Origin: Phytophthora colocasiae
Taxonomy: Eukaryota; Oomycota; Peronosporomycetes; Peronosporales; Peronosporaceae
NCBI GenBank assembly: GCA_018806915.1
Contig: JAGKQI010000043.1
Coordinates: forward strand, 62,001 to 126,000
Direction of reading: 5' to 3'
DNA: 64,000 nucleotides
In this document: positions 12,501 to 24,500 of the stretch, one piece after another
Layout: each line of letters starts with the position of its first letter
How positions within the stretch are numbered: position 1 is the first letter of the stretch
The notes under the pieces: model-generated
Told to the model about the DNA's origin: nothing
Databases searched by the model: none
What the model saw: only the letters and a program-made list of their open reading frames with translations
Translations under genes and position numbers: made by a program

Positions 12501-15500
12501 ACCACAGCGGCGCTAGACGCCGCCATCCTCGACCCGCCAGACGCGCTCTCCTTCTCACTCACACTCACGGCAGAGCTCGACGAAATGCTCGCCTTCTCTT
12601 CAACCGACACACGTGCACCGATGGCAGCACTGCCCACAGCAGCACTTGAACCGCTCACACCAGCACTCACCGAAGTAGATCCAGACGTAGATGCAGCTCC
12701 AGACGAGCCGAACTCCGCCTCAGCAGACGCACCGAACTCCACCTCAGCCGCGTCGAACACGGACAAAAGAAGCTGGCGGTATTCGCCGCTCACCACACCC
12801 TCAATACGCGTGCGCAGCTCCTGGCGGTACAGACGCATGTACACGATGCGGATGTGCACGAGGAGGCGGTAGTACCGCACAACCCACGCGCTCAGCCCGT
12901 ACGCGTTCTTGCCGGCACTCTTCAGCGTCGTCTCGAACAGCTCCGCAAGAAGCTCCACCGGCTCCAGCACCGAGCGCACCTGGAACAGCAGCGCACGCTT
13001 GGCGTCGCCAGAGAACTCCGCCTCGATCGCGCCCGTGACGCTCTTCTTGTACTTCGTCACGTACGCGCTGTTGATGCTGCGCACGTGCTCCGCAGGGCTC
13101 AACACCAGGATGTTGATGAATGTCGTCTCATCGGTTCCCATGCGGCCTTCGCCAGCCTTGTACAAGGCATCTGCGTCCGCCGCAGCCTTCGTGCTCGTGT
13201 GGACAGACGCGTCGAAGTCCGCCACCTCGCCGCGCATTGCGGTCAAGATCACCTTCTTCAAGTCGCCGCTCAAATCGCCACTCAAGACCTTCACCAGGTC
13301 GTCGCCGTATTTCTCCGCGAACGTCTTCTTCAACAGCGCAATCTCGGCGTTCGAGCGAGCCATCACGACCGGGTAGATCCACTCCTCCGTCGTGCCCATG
13401 CCCTTGGTTGCCTTGCGCAGGATCTCGGCCTCCACATGCTCCAGAGGGCTCGCGAGCATCTGCAGCAGAACGCCGTAGTCGCTCGTACTCTTTACCCACA
13501 CCGTCAGGCTCTGCTTGTAAAGAATGCGGTAGCGCCACCAGATCAGGTAGCGCTGCTCCACACTCTTCGACAGCAGCAGCTTCGCCAGCGCAGCCTCGTC
13601 CGAAGCCGAAGCCGCGCCAGTGCACACGCGCTGGATCTCCTGCGCAGCCGCGTCAATCTCAGACGAGAAAGTCATCGACTCCATGCTCGCGCTGCCCTTG
13701 TGCGCGTAGTGCGCGTACAGACCGCTCATCGCGGCACTACTGGCAGCCACCACAGCGGCGCTAGACGCCGCCGCCATCCTCGACCCGCCAGACGCGCTCT
13801 CCTTCTCACTCACACTCACGGCAGAGCTCGACGAAATGCTCGCCTTCTCTTCAACCGACACACGTGCACCGATGGCAGCACTGCCCACAGCAGCACTTGA
13901 ACCGCTCACACCAGCACTCACCGAAGTAGATCCAGACGTAGATGCAGCTCCAGACGAGCCGAACTCCGCCTCAGCAGACGCACCGAACTCCACCTCAGCC
14001 GCGTCGAACACGGACAAAAGAAGCTGGCGGTATTCGCCGCTCACCACACCCTCAATACGCGTGCGCAGCTCCTGGCGGTACAGACGCATGTACACGATGC
14101 GGATGTGCACGAGGAGGCGGTAGTACCGCACAACCCACGCGCTCAGCCCGTACGCGTTCTTGCCGGCACTCTTCAGCGTCGTCTCGAACAGCTCCGCAAG
14201 AAGCTCCACCGGCTCCAGCACCGAGCGCACCTGGAACAGCAGCGCACGCTTGGCGTCGCCAGAGAACTCCGCCTCGATCGCGCCCGTGACGCTCTTCTTG
14301 TACTTCGTCACGTACGCGCTGTTGATGCTGCGCACGTGCTCCGCAGGGCTCAACACCAGGATGTTGATGAATGTCGTCTCATCGGTTCCCATGCGGCCTT
14401 CGCCAGCCTTGTACAAGGCATCTGCGTCCGCCGCAGCCTTCGTGCTCGTGTGGACAGACGCGTCGAAGTCCGCCACCTCGCCGCGCATTGCGGTCAAGAT
14501 CACCTTCTTCAAGTCGCCGCTCAAATCGCCACTCAAGACCTTCACCAGGTCGTCGCCGTATTTCTCCGCGAACGTCTTCTTCAACAGCGCAATCTCGGCG
14601 TTCGAGCGAGCCATCACGACCGGGTAGATCCACTCCTCCGTCGTGCCCATGCCCTTGGTTGCCTTGCGCAGGATCTCGGCCTCCACATGCTCCAGAGGGC
14701 TCGCGAGCATCTGCAGCAGAACGCCGTAGTCGCTCGTACTCTTTACCCACACCGTCAGGCTCTGCTTGTACAGAATGCGGTAGCGCCACCAGATCAGGTA
14801 GCGCTGCTCCACACTCTTCGACAGCAGCAGCTTCGCCAGCGCAGCCTCGTCCGAAGCCGAAGCCGCGCCAGTGCACACGCGCTGGATCTCCTGCGCAGCC
14901 GCGTCAATCTCAGACGAGAAAGTCATCGACTCCATGCTCGCGCTGCCCTTGTGCGCGTAGTGCGCGTACAGACCGCTCATCGCGGCACTACTGGCAGCCA
15001 CCACAGCGGCGCTAGACGCCGCCATCCTCGACCCGCCAGACGCGCTCTCCTTCTCACTCACACTCACGGCAGAGCTCGACGAAATGCTCGCCTTCTCTTC
15101 AACCGACACACGTGCACCGATGGCAGCACTGCCCACAGCAGCACTTGAACCGCTCACACCAGCACTCACCGAAGTAGATCCAGACGTAGATGCAGCTCCA
15201 GACGAGCCGAACTCCGCCTCAGCAGACGCACCGAACTCCACCTCAGCCGCGTCGAACACGGACAAAAGAAGCTGGCGGTATTCGCCGCTCACCACACCCT
15301 CAATACGCGTGCGCAGCTCCTGGCGGTACAGACGCATGTACACGATGCGGATGTGCACGAGGAGGCGGTAGTACCGCACAACCCACGCGCTCAGCCCGTA
15401 CGCGTTCTTGCCGGCACTCTTCAGCGTCGTCTCGAACAGCTCCGCAAGAAGCTCCACCGGCTCCAGCACCGAGCGCACCTGGAACAGCAGCGCACGCTTG

Positions 15501-18500
15501 GCGTCGCCAGAGAACTCCGCCTCGATCGCGCCCGTGACGCTCTTCTTGTACTTCGTCACGTACGCGCTGTTGATGCTGCGCACGTGCTCCGCAGGGCTCA
15601 ACACCAGGATGTTGATGAATGTCGTCTCATCGGTTCCCATGCGGCCTTCGCCAGCCTTGTACAAGGCATCTGCGTCCGCCGCAGCCTTCGTGCTCGTGTG
15701 GACAGACGCGTCGAAGTCCGCCACCTCGCCGCGCATTGCGGTCAAGATCACCTTCTTCAAGTCGCCGCTCAAATCGCCACTCAAGACCTTCACCAGGTCG
15801 TCGCCGTATTTCTCCGCGAACGTCTTCTTCAACAGCGCAATCTCGGCGTTCGAGCGAGCCATCACGACCGGGTAGATCCACTCCTCCGTCGTGCCCATGC
15901 CCTTGGTTGCCTTGCGCAGGATCTCGGCCTCCACATGCTCCAGAGGGCTCGCGAGCATCTGCAGCAGAACGCCGTAGTCGCTCGTACTCTTTACCCACAC
16001 CGTCAGGCTCTGCTTGTACAGAATGCGGTAGCGCCACCAGATCAGGTAGCGCTGCTCCACACTCTTCGACAGCAGCAGCTTCGCCAGCGCAGCCTCGTCC
16101 GAAGCCGAAGCCGCGCCAGTGCACACGCGCTGGATCTCCTGCGCAGCCGCGTCAATCTCAGACGAGAAAGTCATCGACTCCATGCTCGCGCTGCCCTTGT
16201 GCGCGTAGTGCGCGTACAGACCGCTCATCGCGGCACTACTGGCAGCCACCACAGCGGCGCTAGACGCCGCCATCCTCGACCCGCCAGACGCGCTCTCCTT
16301 CTCACTCACACTCACGGCAGAGCTCGACGAAATGCTCGCCTTCTCTTCAACCGACACACGTGCACCGATGGCAGCACTGCCCACAGCAGCACTTGAACCG
16401 CTCACACCAGCACTCACCGAAGTAGATCCAGACGTAGATGCAGCTCCAGACGAGCCGAACTCCGCCTCAGCAGACGCACCGAACTCCACCTCAGCCGCGT
16501 CGAACACGGACAAAAGAAGCTGGCGGTATTCGCCGCTCACCACACCCTCAATACGCGTGCGCAGCTCCTGGCGGTACAGACGCATGTACACGATGCGGAT
16601 GTGCACGAGGAGGCGGTAGTACCGCACAACCCACGCGCTCAGCCCGTACGCGTTCTTGCCGGCACTCTTCAGCGTCGTCTCGAACAGCTCCGCAAGAAGC
16701 TCCACCGGCTCCAGCACCGAGCGCACCTGGAACAGCAGCGCACGCTTGGCGTCGCCAGAGAACTCCGCCTCGATCGCGCCCGTGACGCTCTTCTTGTACT
16801 TCGTCACGTACGCGCTGTTGATGCTGCGCACGTGCTCCGCAGGGCTCCAACACCAGGATGTTGATGAATGTCGTCTCATCGGTTCCCATGCGGCCTTCGC
16901 CAGCCTTGTACAAGGCATCTGCGTCCGCCGCAGCCTTCGTGCTCGTGTGGACAGACGCGTCGAAGTCCGCCACCTCGCCGCGCATTGCGGTCAAGATCAC
17001 CTTCTTCAAGTCGCCGCTCAAATCGCCACTCAAGACCTTCACCAGGTCGTCGCCGTATTTCTCCGCGAACGTCTTCTTCAACAGCGCAATCTCGGCGTTC
17101 GAGCGAGCCATCACGACCGGGTAGATCCACTCCTCCGTCGTGCCCATGCCCTTGGTTGCCTTGCGCAGGATCTCGGCCTCCACATGCTCCAGAGGGCTCG
17201 CGAGCATCTGCAGCAGAACGCCGTAGTCGCTCGTACTCTTTACCCACACCGTCAGGCTCTGCTTGTACAGAATGCGGTAGCGCCACCAGATCAGGTAGCG
17301 CTGCTCCACACTCTTCGACAGCAGCAGCTTCGCCAGCGCAGCCTCGTCCGAAGCCGAAGTCGCGCCAGTGCACACGCGCTGGATCTCCTGCGCAGCCGCG
17401 TCAATCTCAGACGAGAAAGTCATCGACTCCATGCTCGCGCTGCCCTTGTGCGCGTAGTGCGCGTACAGACCGCTCATCGCGGCACTACCGGCAGCCACCA
17501 CAGCGGCGCTAGACGCCGCCATCCTCGACCCGCCAGATGCGCTCTCCTTCTCACTTGTCGATGTGGCTCTCTTATCTGCAGTCGTTAGAGTAGTTGTCTG
17601 TTTGGCTAGATTTGTTTCAGATAGTAAAACACTGTCGTCTGGAAAGCTGACGAAGGAGGATAATCGTTCGGTTCGCTGGTTCGCCTTCTGTTCGTTTGCA
17701 CCATCGATAACCGTGACGTGATACTTGGGATTTTGACGAGCACTGAGGCTGAGCAAAAACTCAGTGACCCCAATTTTTTGTGGTCCGGCGAACCCATGCT
17801 CTCGGAAGAATGCGAGAAGATATTTTCCCGACCCATAGAATACGGTTTCCCCGCCCTCCGTTATCAGAACATTTTCGTAGTCACCAGTCAGGTTAGGTGA
17901 TTCCTTCAGCATTGAGGTCAGGACTTGTGTACTTGCAACCTCAGACACCTGTTTGCCTTCACTAGGCATTTCATCGATCATCAAAACACGCTTGTACTGT
18001 CCAAACTCGACACCAAATTGGTGAACAGCAACCTCTGGGAAGTGAACCGACAGTGTTTGGGACACATTCCAAGCAGCTTGCTTCTCGTCCAACGAACCAC
18101 TTGCGTACAGATTTTCGTTGAAGCTGGAAAGACTATTCGAACAGAACTCCCGTGAAAGCTTCTGAACATCCGCCGAGTTTAGCGTCGAAACCTCTCTACC
18201 ACGGTTTTCGCAAAACCTGACGAACTCCTCCACCCACTTCCACTTGAACGAAGCCTTCTTCACCTCGACCAGCTTCGAACGATCCTTCATACCTCCGACG
18301 AGACTAAGGACAACAAGAGTATTCTGCTCCTCACCATTAACCCTCACAGAGCCCACAGAAACATTCTCACGACTGTGATCTCGACTCGTCACGGACTCCG
18401 TGGTCTCCCTCACTTCCGTCGTATCGGTCGAGCCGACATCGCTGGACGTAGCCGTAGAGCGAGTCGCGTGCACAGCAGACCCGATGGCGACTCCCGTGGC

Positions 18501-21500
18501 CACACCGACGACGCCCGCAGTCACACCGCTCACCTTCTTGCTCTCGCCAGAGATATCCTCCGACGTCACAGTCGTATCTGAAGACTCAATCGAACCTGAC
18601 GTCACCGTCGTGGGGGCCACGTCCTCCTCAGTCACGGTCGTCTCCTCCGTCGTCGTCTCCATAGTTTCGGTAGTCTCCGTGGTTTCAGTAGTCTCCGTGG
18701 TCTGCTGGCTCACGCCCGTGCCGCTCGTCCAGCCCGACGTCACAGCGTGCCCGCCGCGCTCAGTCACACTGCGGGTCACGTCACTGCTCACATCCTCGCT
18801 GGTCACGGCGCTCACGTCTCCACTCGTCACGGACTCCGTGGTCTCCCTCACTTCCGTCGTATCGGTCGAGCCGACATCGCTGGACGTAGCCGTAGAGCGA
18901 GTCGCGTGCACAGCAGACCCGATGGCGACTCCCGTGGCTACACCGACGACGCCCGCAGTCACACCGCTCACCTTCTTGTTCTCGCCAGAGATATCCTCCG
19001 ACGTCACAGTCGTATCTGAAGACTCAATCGAACCTGACGTCACCGTCGTGGGGGCCACGTCCTCCTCAGTCACGGTCGTCTCCTCCGTCGTCGTCTCCAT
19101 AGTTTCGGTAGTCTCCGTGGTTTCAGTAGTCTCCGTGGTCTGCTGGCTCACGCCCGTGCCGCTCGTCCAGCCCGACGTCACAGCGTGCCCGCCGCGCTCA
19201 GTCACACTGCGGGTCACGTCACTGCTCACATCCTCGCTGGTCACGGCGCTCACGTCTCCACTCGTCACGGACTCCGTGGTCTCCCTCACTTCCGTCGTAT
19301 CGGTCGAGCCGACATCGCTGGACGTAGCCGTAGAGCGAGTCGCGTGCACAGCAGACCCGATGGCGACTCCCGTGGCTACACCGACGACGCCCGCAGTCAC
19401 ACCGCTCACCTTCTTGTTCTCGCCAGAGATATCCTCCGACGTCACAGTCGTATCTGAAGACTCAATCGAACCTGACGTCACCGTCGTGGGGGCCACGTCC
19501 TCCTCAGTCACGGTCGTCTCCTCCGTCGTCGTCTCCATAGTTTCGGTAGTCTCCGTGGTTTCAGTAGTCTCCGTGGTCTGCTGGCTCACGCCCGTGCCGC
19601 TCGTCCAGCCCGACATCACAGCGTGCCCGCCGCGCTCAGTCACACTGCGGGTCACGTCACTGCTCACATCCTCGCTGGTCACGGCGCTCACATCCTCGCT
19701 GGTCACGGACTCCGTGGTCTCCCTCACTTCCGTCGTATCGGTCGAGCCGACATCGCTGGACGTAGCCGTAGAGCGAGTCGCGTGCACAGCAGACCCGATG
19801 GCGACTCCCGTGGCCACACCGACGACGCCCGCAGTCACACCGCTCACCTTCTTGTTCTCGCCAGAGATATCCTCCGACGTCACAGTCGTATCTGAAGACT
19901 CAATCGAACCTGACGTCACCGTCGTGGGGGCCACGTCCTCCTCAGTCACGGTCGTCTCCTCCGTCGTCGTCTCCATAGTTTCGGTAGTCTCCGTGGTTTC
20001 AGTAGTCTCCGTGGTCTGCTGGCTCACGCCCGTGCCGCTCGTCCAGCCCGACGTCACAGCGTGCCCGCCGCGCTCAGTCACACTGCGGGTCACGTCACTG
20101 CTCACATCCTCGCTGGTCACGGCGCTCACGTCTCCACTCGTCACGGACTCCGTGGTCTCCCTCACTTCCGTCGTATCGGTCGAGCCGACATCGCTGGACG
20201 TAGCCGTAGAGCGAGTCGCGTGCACAGCAGACCCGATGGCGACTCCCGTGGCTACACCGACGACGCCCGCAGTCACACCGCTCACCTTCTTGTTCTCGCC
20301 AGAGATATCCTCCGACGTCACAGTCGGTTCTTAAGACTCTATCTACCCTGTGGCCATCGACGTGGGTGCGACGTGCTCCTCAGTCACGGTCGTCTCCTCC
20401 GTCGTCGTCTCCATAGTTTCGGTAGTCTCCGTGGTTTCAGTAGTCTCCGTGGTCTGCTGGCTCACGCCCGTGCCGCTCGTCCAGCCCGACGTCACAGCGT
20501 GCCCGCCGCGCTCAGTCACACTGCGGGTCACGTCACTGCTCACATCCTCGCTGGTCACGGCGCTCACGTCTCCACTCGTCACGGACTCCGTGGTCTCCTC
20601 ACTTCCGTCGTATCGGTCGAGCCGACATCGCTGGACGTAGCCGTAGAGCGAGTCGCGTGCACAGCAGACCCGATGGCGACTCCCGTGGCTACACCGACGA
20701 CGCCCGCAGTCACACCGCTCACCTTCTTGTTCTCGCCAGAGATATCCTCCGACGTCACAGTCGTATCTGAAGACTCAATCGAACCTGACGTCACCGTCGT
20801 GGGGGCCACGTCCTCCTCAGTCACGGTCGTCTCCTCCGTCGTCGTCTCCATAGTTTCGGTAGTCTCCGTGGTTTCAGTAGTCTCCGTGGTCTGCTGGCTC
20901 ACGCCCGTGCCGCTCGTCCAGCCCGACATCACAGCGTGCCCGCCGCGCTCAGTCACACTGCGGGTCACGTCACTGCTCACATCCTCGCTGGTCACGGCGC
21001 TCACATCCTCGCTGGTCACGGACTCCGTGGTCTCCCTCACTTCCGTCGTATCGGTCGAGCCGACATCGCTGGACGTAGCCGTAGAGCGAGTCGCGTGCAC
21101 AGCAGACCCGATGGCGACTCCCGTGGCCACACCGACGACGCCCGCAGTCACACCGCTCACCTTCTTGCTCTCGCCAGAGATATCCTCCGACGTCACAGTC
21201 GTATCTGAAGACTCAATCGAACCTGACGTCACCGTCGTGGGGGCCACGTCCTCCTCAGTCACGGTCGTCTCCTCCGTCGTCGTCTCCATAGTTTCGGTAG
21301 TCTCCGTGGTTTCAGTAGTCTCCGTGGTCTGCTGGCTCACGCCCGTGCCGCTCGTCCAGCCCGACATCACAGCGTGCCCGCCGCGCTCAGTCACACTGCG
21401 GGTCACGTCACTGCTCACATCCTCGCTGGTCACGGCGCTCACGTCTCCACTCGTCACGGACTCCGTGGTCTCCCTCACTTCCGTCGTATCGGTCGAGCCG

Positions 21501-24500
21501 ACATCGCTGGACGTAGCCGTAGAGCGAGTCGCGTGCACAGCAGACCCGATGGCGACTCCCGTGGCCACACCGACGACGCCCGCAGTCACACCGCTCACCT
21601 TCTTGCTCTCGCCAGAGATATCCTCCGACGTCACAGTCGTATCTGAAGACTCAATCGAACCTGACGTCACCGTCGTGGGGGCCACGTCCTCCTCAGTCAC
21701 GGTCGTCTCCTCCGTCGTCGTCTCCATAGTTTCGGTAGTCTCCGTGGTTTCAGTAGTCTCCGTGGTCTGCTGGCTCACGCCAGTGCCGCTCGTCCAGCCC
21801 GATGTGGAGAGGCTGCTCTCCTCGGTCTCCGTCTCTTCACGCGTCTCCGTCTCCACGGTCGTGCTCTTCTCGCCGGACGTTGTCTCCGTCTCCGTCGTCG
21901 TCTCCACCTCGACAGTTCGCACCACCTCGCCACTGGCAGTCGTCGAAGGACGCGACGTCGCCTTCACTGTCTTCGTCACGATGCTGCCGTCGGCCTCCTG
22001 CGTCTGGAACACCTCCGTCTGCACCGTCTCGCCGGGGGCGGCACCGGCCTCCACAGTCGTGCGGATGGCGCGACCTCCAGACACGGTCGTCGTGCTGTCA
22101 GACCCGGACACGAGGCTGCTCTCCTCGGTCTCCGTCTCTTCACGCGTCTCCGTCTCCACGGTCGTGCTCTTCTCGCCGGACGTTGTCTCCGTCTCCGTCG
22201 TCGTCTCCACCTCGACAGTTCGCACCACCTCGCCACTGGCAGTCGTCGAAGGACGCGACGTCGCCTTCACTGTCTTCGTCACGATGCTGCCGTCGGCCTC
22301 CTGCGTCTGGAACACCTCCGTCTGCACCGTCTCGCCGGGGGCGGCACCGGCCTCCACAGTCGTGCGGATGGCGCGACCTCCAGACACGGTCGTCGTGCTG
22401 TCAGACCCGGACACGAGGCTGCTCTCCTCGGTCTCCGTCTCTTCACGCGTCTCCGTCTCCACGGTCGTGCTCTTCTCGCCGGACGTTGTCTCCGTCTCCG
22501 TCGTCGTCTCCACCTCGACAGTTCGCACCACCTCGCCACTGGCAGTCGTCGAAGGACGCGACGTCGCCTTCACTGTCTTCGTCACGATGCTGCCGTCGGC
22601 CTCCTGCGTCTGGAACACCTCCGTCTGCACCGTCTCGCCGGGGCGGCACCGGCCTCCACAGTCGTGCGGATGGCGCGACCTCCAGACACGGTCGTCGTGC
22701 TGTCAGACCCGGTCACGAGGCTGCTCTCCTCGGTCTCCGTCTCTTCACGCGTCTCCGTCTCCACGGTCGTGCTCTTCTCGCCGGACGTTGTCTCCGTCTC
22801 CGTCGTCGTCTCCACCTCGACGGTTCGCACCACCTCGCCACTGGCAGTCGTCGAAGGACGCGACGTCGCCTTCACTGTCTTCGTCACGATGCTGCCGTCG
22901 GCCTCCTGCGTCTGGAACACCTCCGTCTGCACCGTCTCGCCGGGGCGGCACCGGCCTCCACAGTCGTGCGGATGGCGCGACCTCAGACACGGTCGTCGTG
23001 CTGTCAGACCCGGTCACGAGGCTGCTCTCCTCGGTCTCCGTCTCTTCACGCGTCTCCGTCTCCACGGTCGTGCTCTTCTCGCCGGACGTTGTCTCCGTCT
23101 CCGTCGTCGTCTCCACCTCGACGGTTCGCACCACCTCGCCACTGGCAGTCGTCGAAGGACGCGACGTCGCCTTCACTGTCTTCGTCACGATGCTGCCGTC
23201 GGCCTCCTGCGTCTGGAACACCTCCGTCTGCACCGTCTCGCCGGGGGCGGCACCGGCCTCCACAGTCGTGCGGATGGCGCGACCTCCAGACACGGTCGTC
23301 GTGCTGTCAGACCCGGTCACGAGGCTGCTCTCCTCGGTCTCCGTCTCTTCACGCGTCTCCGTCTCCACGGTCGTGCTCTTCTCGCCGGACGTTGTCTCCG
23401 TCTCCGTCGTCGTCTCCACCTCGACAGTTCGCACCACCTCGCCACTGGCAGTCGTCGAAGGACGCGACGTCGCCTTCACTGTCTTCGTCACGATGCTGCC
23501 GTCGGCCTCCTGCGTCTGGAACACCTCCGTCTGCACCGTCTCGCCGGGGGCGGCACCGGCCTCCACAGTCGTGCGGATGGCGCGACCTCCAGACACGGTC
23601 GTCGTGCTGTCAGACCCGGACACGAGGCTGCTCTCCTCGGTCTCCGTCTCTTCACGCGTCTCCGTCTCCACGGTCGTGCTCTTCTCGCCGGACGTTGTCT
23701 CCGTCTCCGTCGTCGTCTCCACCTCGACAGTTCGCACCACCTCGCCACTGGCAGTCGTCGAAGGACGCGACGTCGCCTTCACTGTCTTCGTCACGATGCT
23801 GCCGTCGGCCTCCTGCGTCTGGAACACCTCCGTCTGCACCGACTCGCCGGGGGCGGCACCGGCCTCCACAGTCGTGCGGATGGCGCGACCTCCAGACACG
23901 GTCGTCGTGCTGTCAGACCCGGACACGAGGCTGCTCTCCTCGGTCTCCGTCTCTTCACGCGTCTCCGTCTCCACGGTCGTGCTCTTCTCGCCGGACGTTG
24001 TCTCCGTCTCCGTCGTCGTCTCCACCTCGACAGTTCGCACCACCTCGCCACTGGCAGTCGTCGAAGGACGCGACGTCGCCTTCACTGTCTTCGTCACGAT
24101 GCTGCCGTCGGCCTCCTGCGTCTGGAACACCTCCGTCTGCACCGTCTCGCCGGGGGCGGCACCGGCCTCCACAGTCGTGCGGATGGCGCGACCTCCAGAC
24201 ACGGTCGTCGTGCTGTCAGACCCGGTCACGAGGCTGCTCTCCTCGGTCTCCGTCTCTTCACGCGTCTCCGTCTCCACGGTCGTGCTCTTCTCGCCGGACG
24301 TTGTCTCCGTCTCCGTCGTCGTCTCCACCTCGACAGTTCGCACCACCTCGCCACTGGCAGTCGTCGAAGGACGCGACGTCGCCTTCACTGTCTTCGTCAC
24401 GATGCTGCCGTCGGCCTCCTGCGTCTGGAACACCTCCGTCTGCACCGTCTCGCCGGGGCGGCACCGGCCTCCACAGTCGTGCGGATGGCGCGACCTCCAG

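Larger units (their letters stand above)
1314..17553 (-). repeat. 13 tandem 1248-bp annexin modules
   Basis: The block is 16,240 bp long, which is 13 units of 1248 bp (416 residues), nearly identical at base level. Counting from the M of MESMTFSS, each unit has annexin repeats I at ~10-80, II at ~81-155, III at ~166-238 and IV at ~242-312. A ~105-residue Ser/Ala/Gly-rich linker follows (VEFGASAEAEFGSSGAAS onward), with an Ala-rich hydrophobic piece (AASSAAVVAASSAAM). Calcium-type II sites are intact in repeat II (GMGT at 95-98 with D137) and repeat III (RMGTDE with E223). Repeat IV has KSAGKNA in place of KGLGTDE, and its acidic partner is Val. Indels break the frame at about 3574 (-1), 4085 (-1), 10323 (-1), 12469 (+1) and 16847 (+1). 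An in-frame +3 lies near 13771. Confidence 0.9.

Noticed and set aside
1314..17553. A cluster of 13 separate annexin genes
   Set aside because: No start, stop, promoter-like or splice signals occur between modules; the linker stays in frame, so they are domains of one protein.
1355..17588. Plus-strand open frames repeated in each annexin unit
   Set aside because: Same-period shadows of the minus-strand annexin modules, with no family resemblance.
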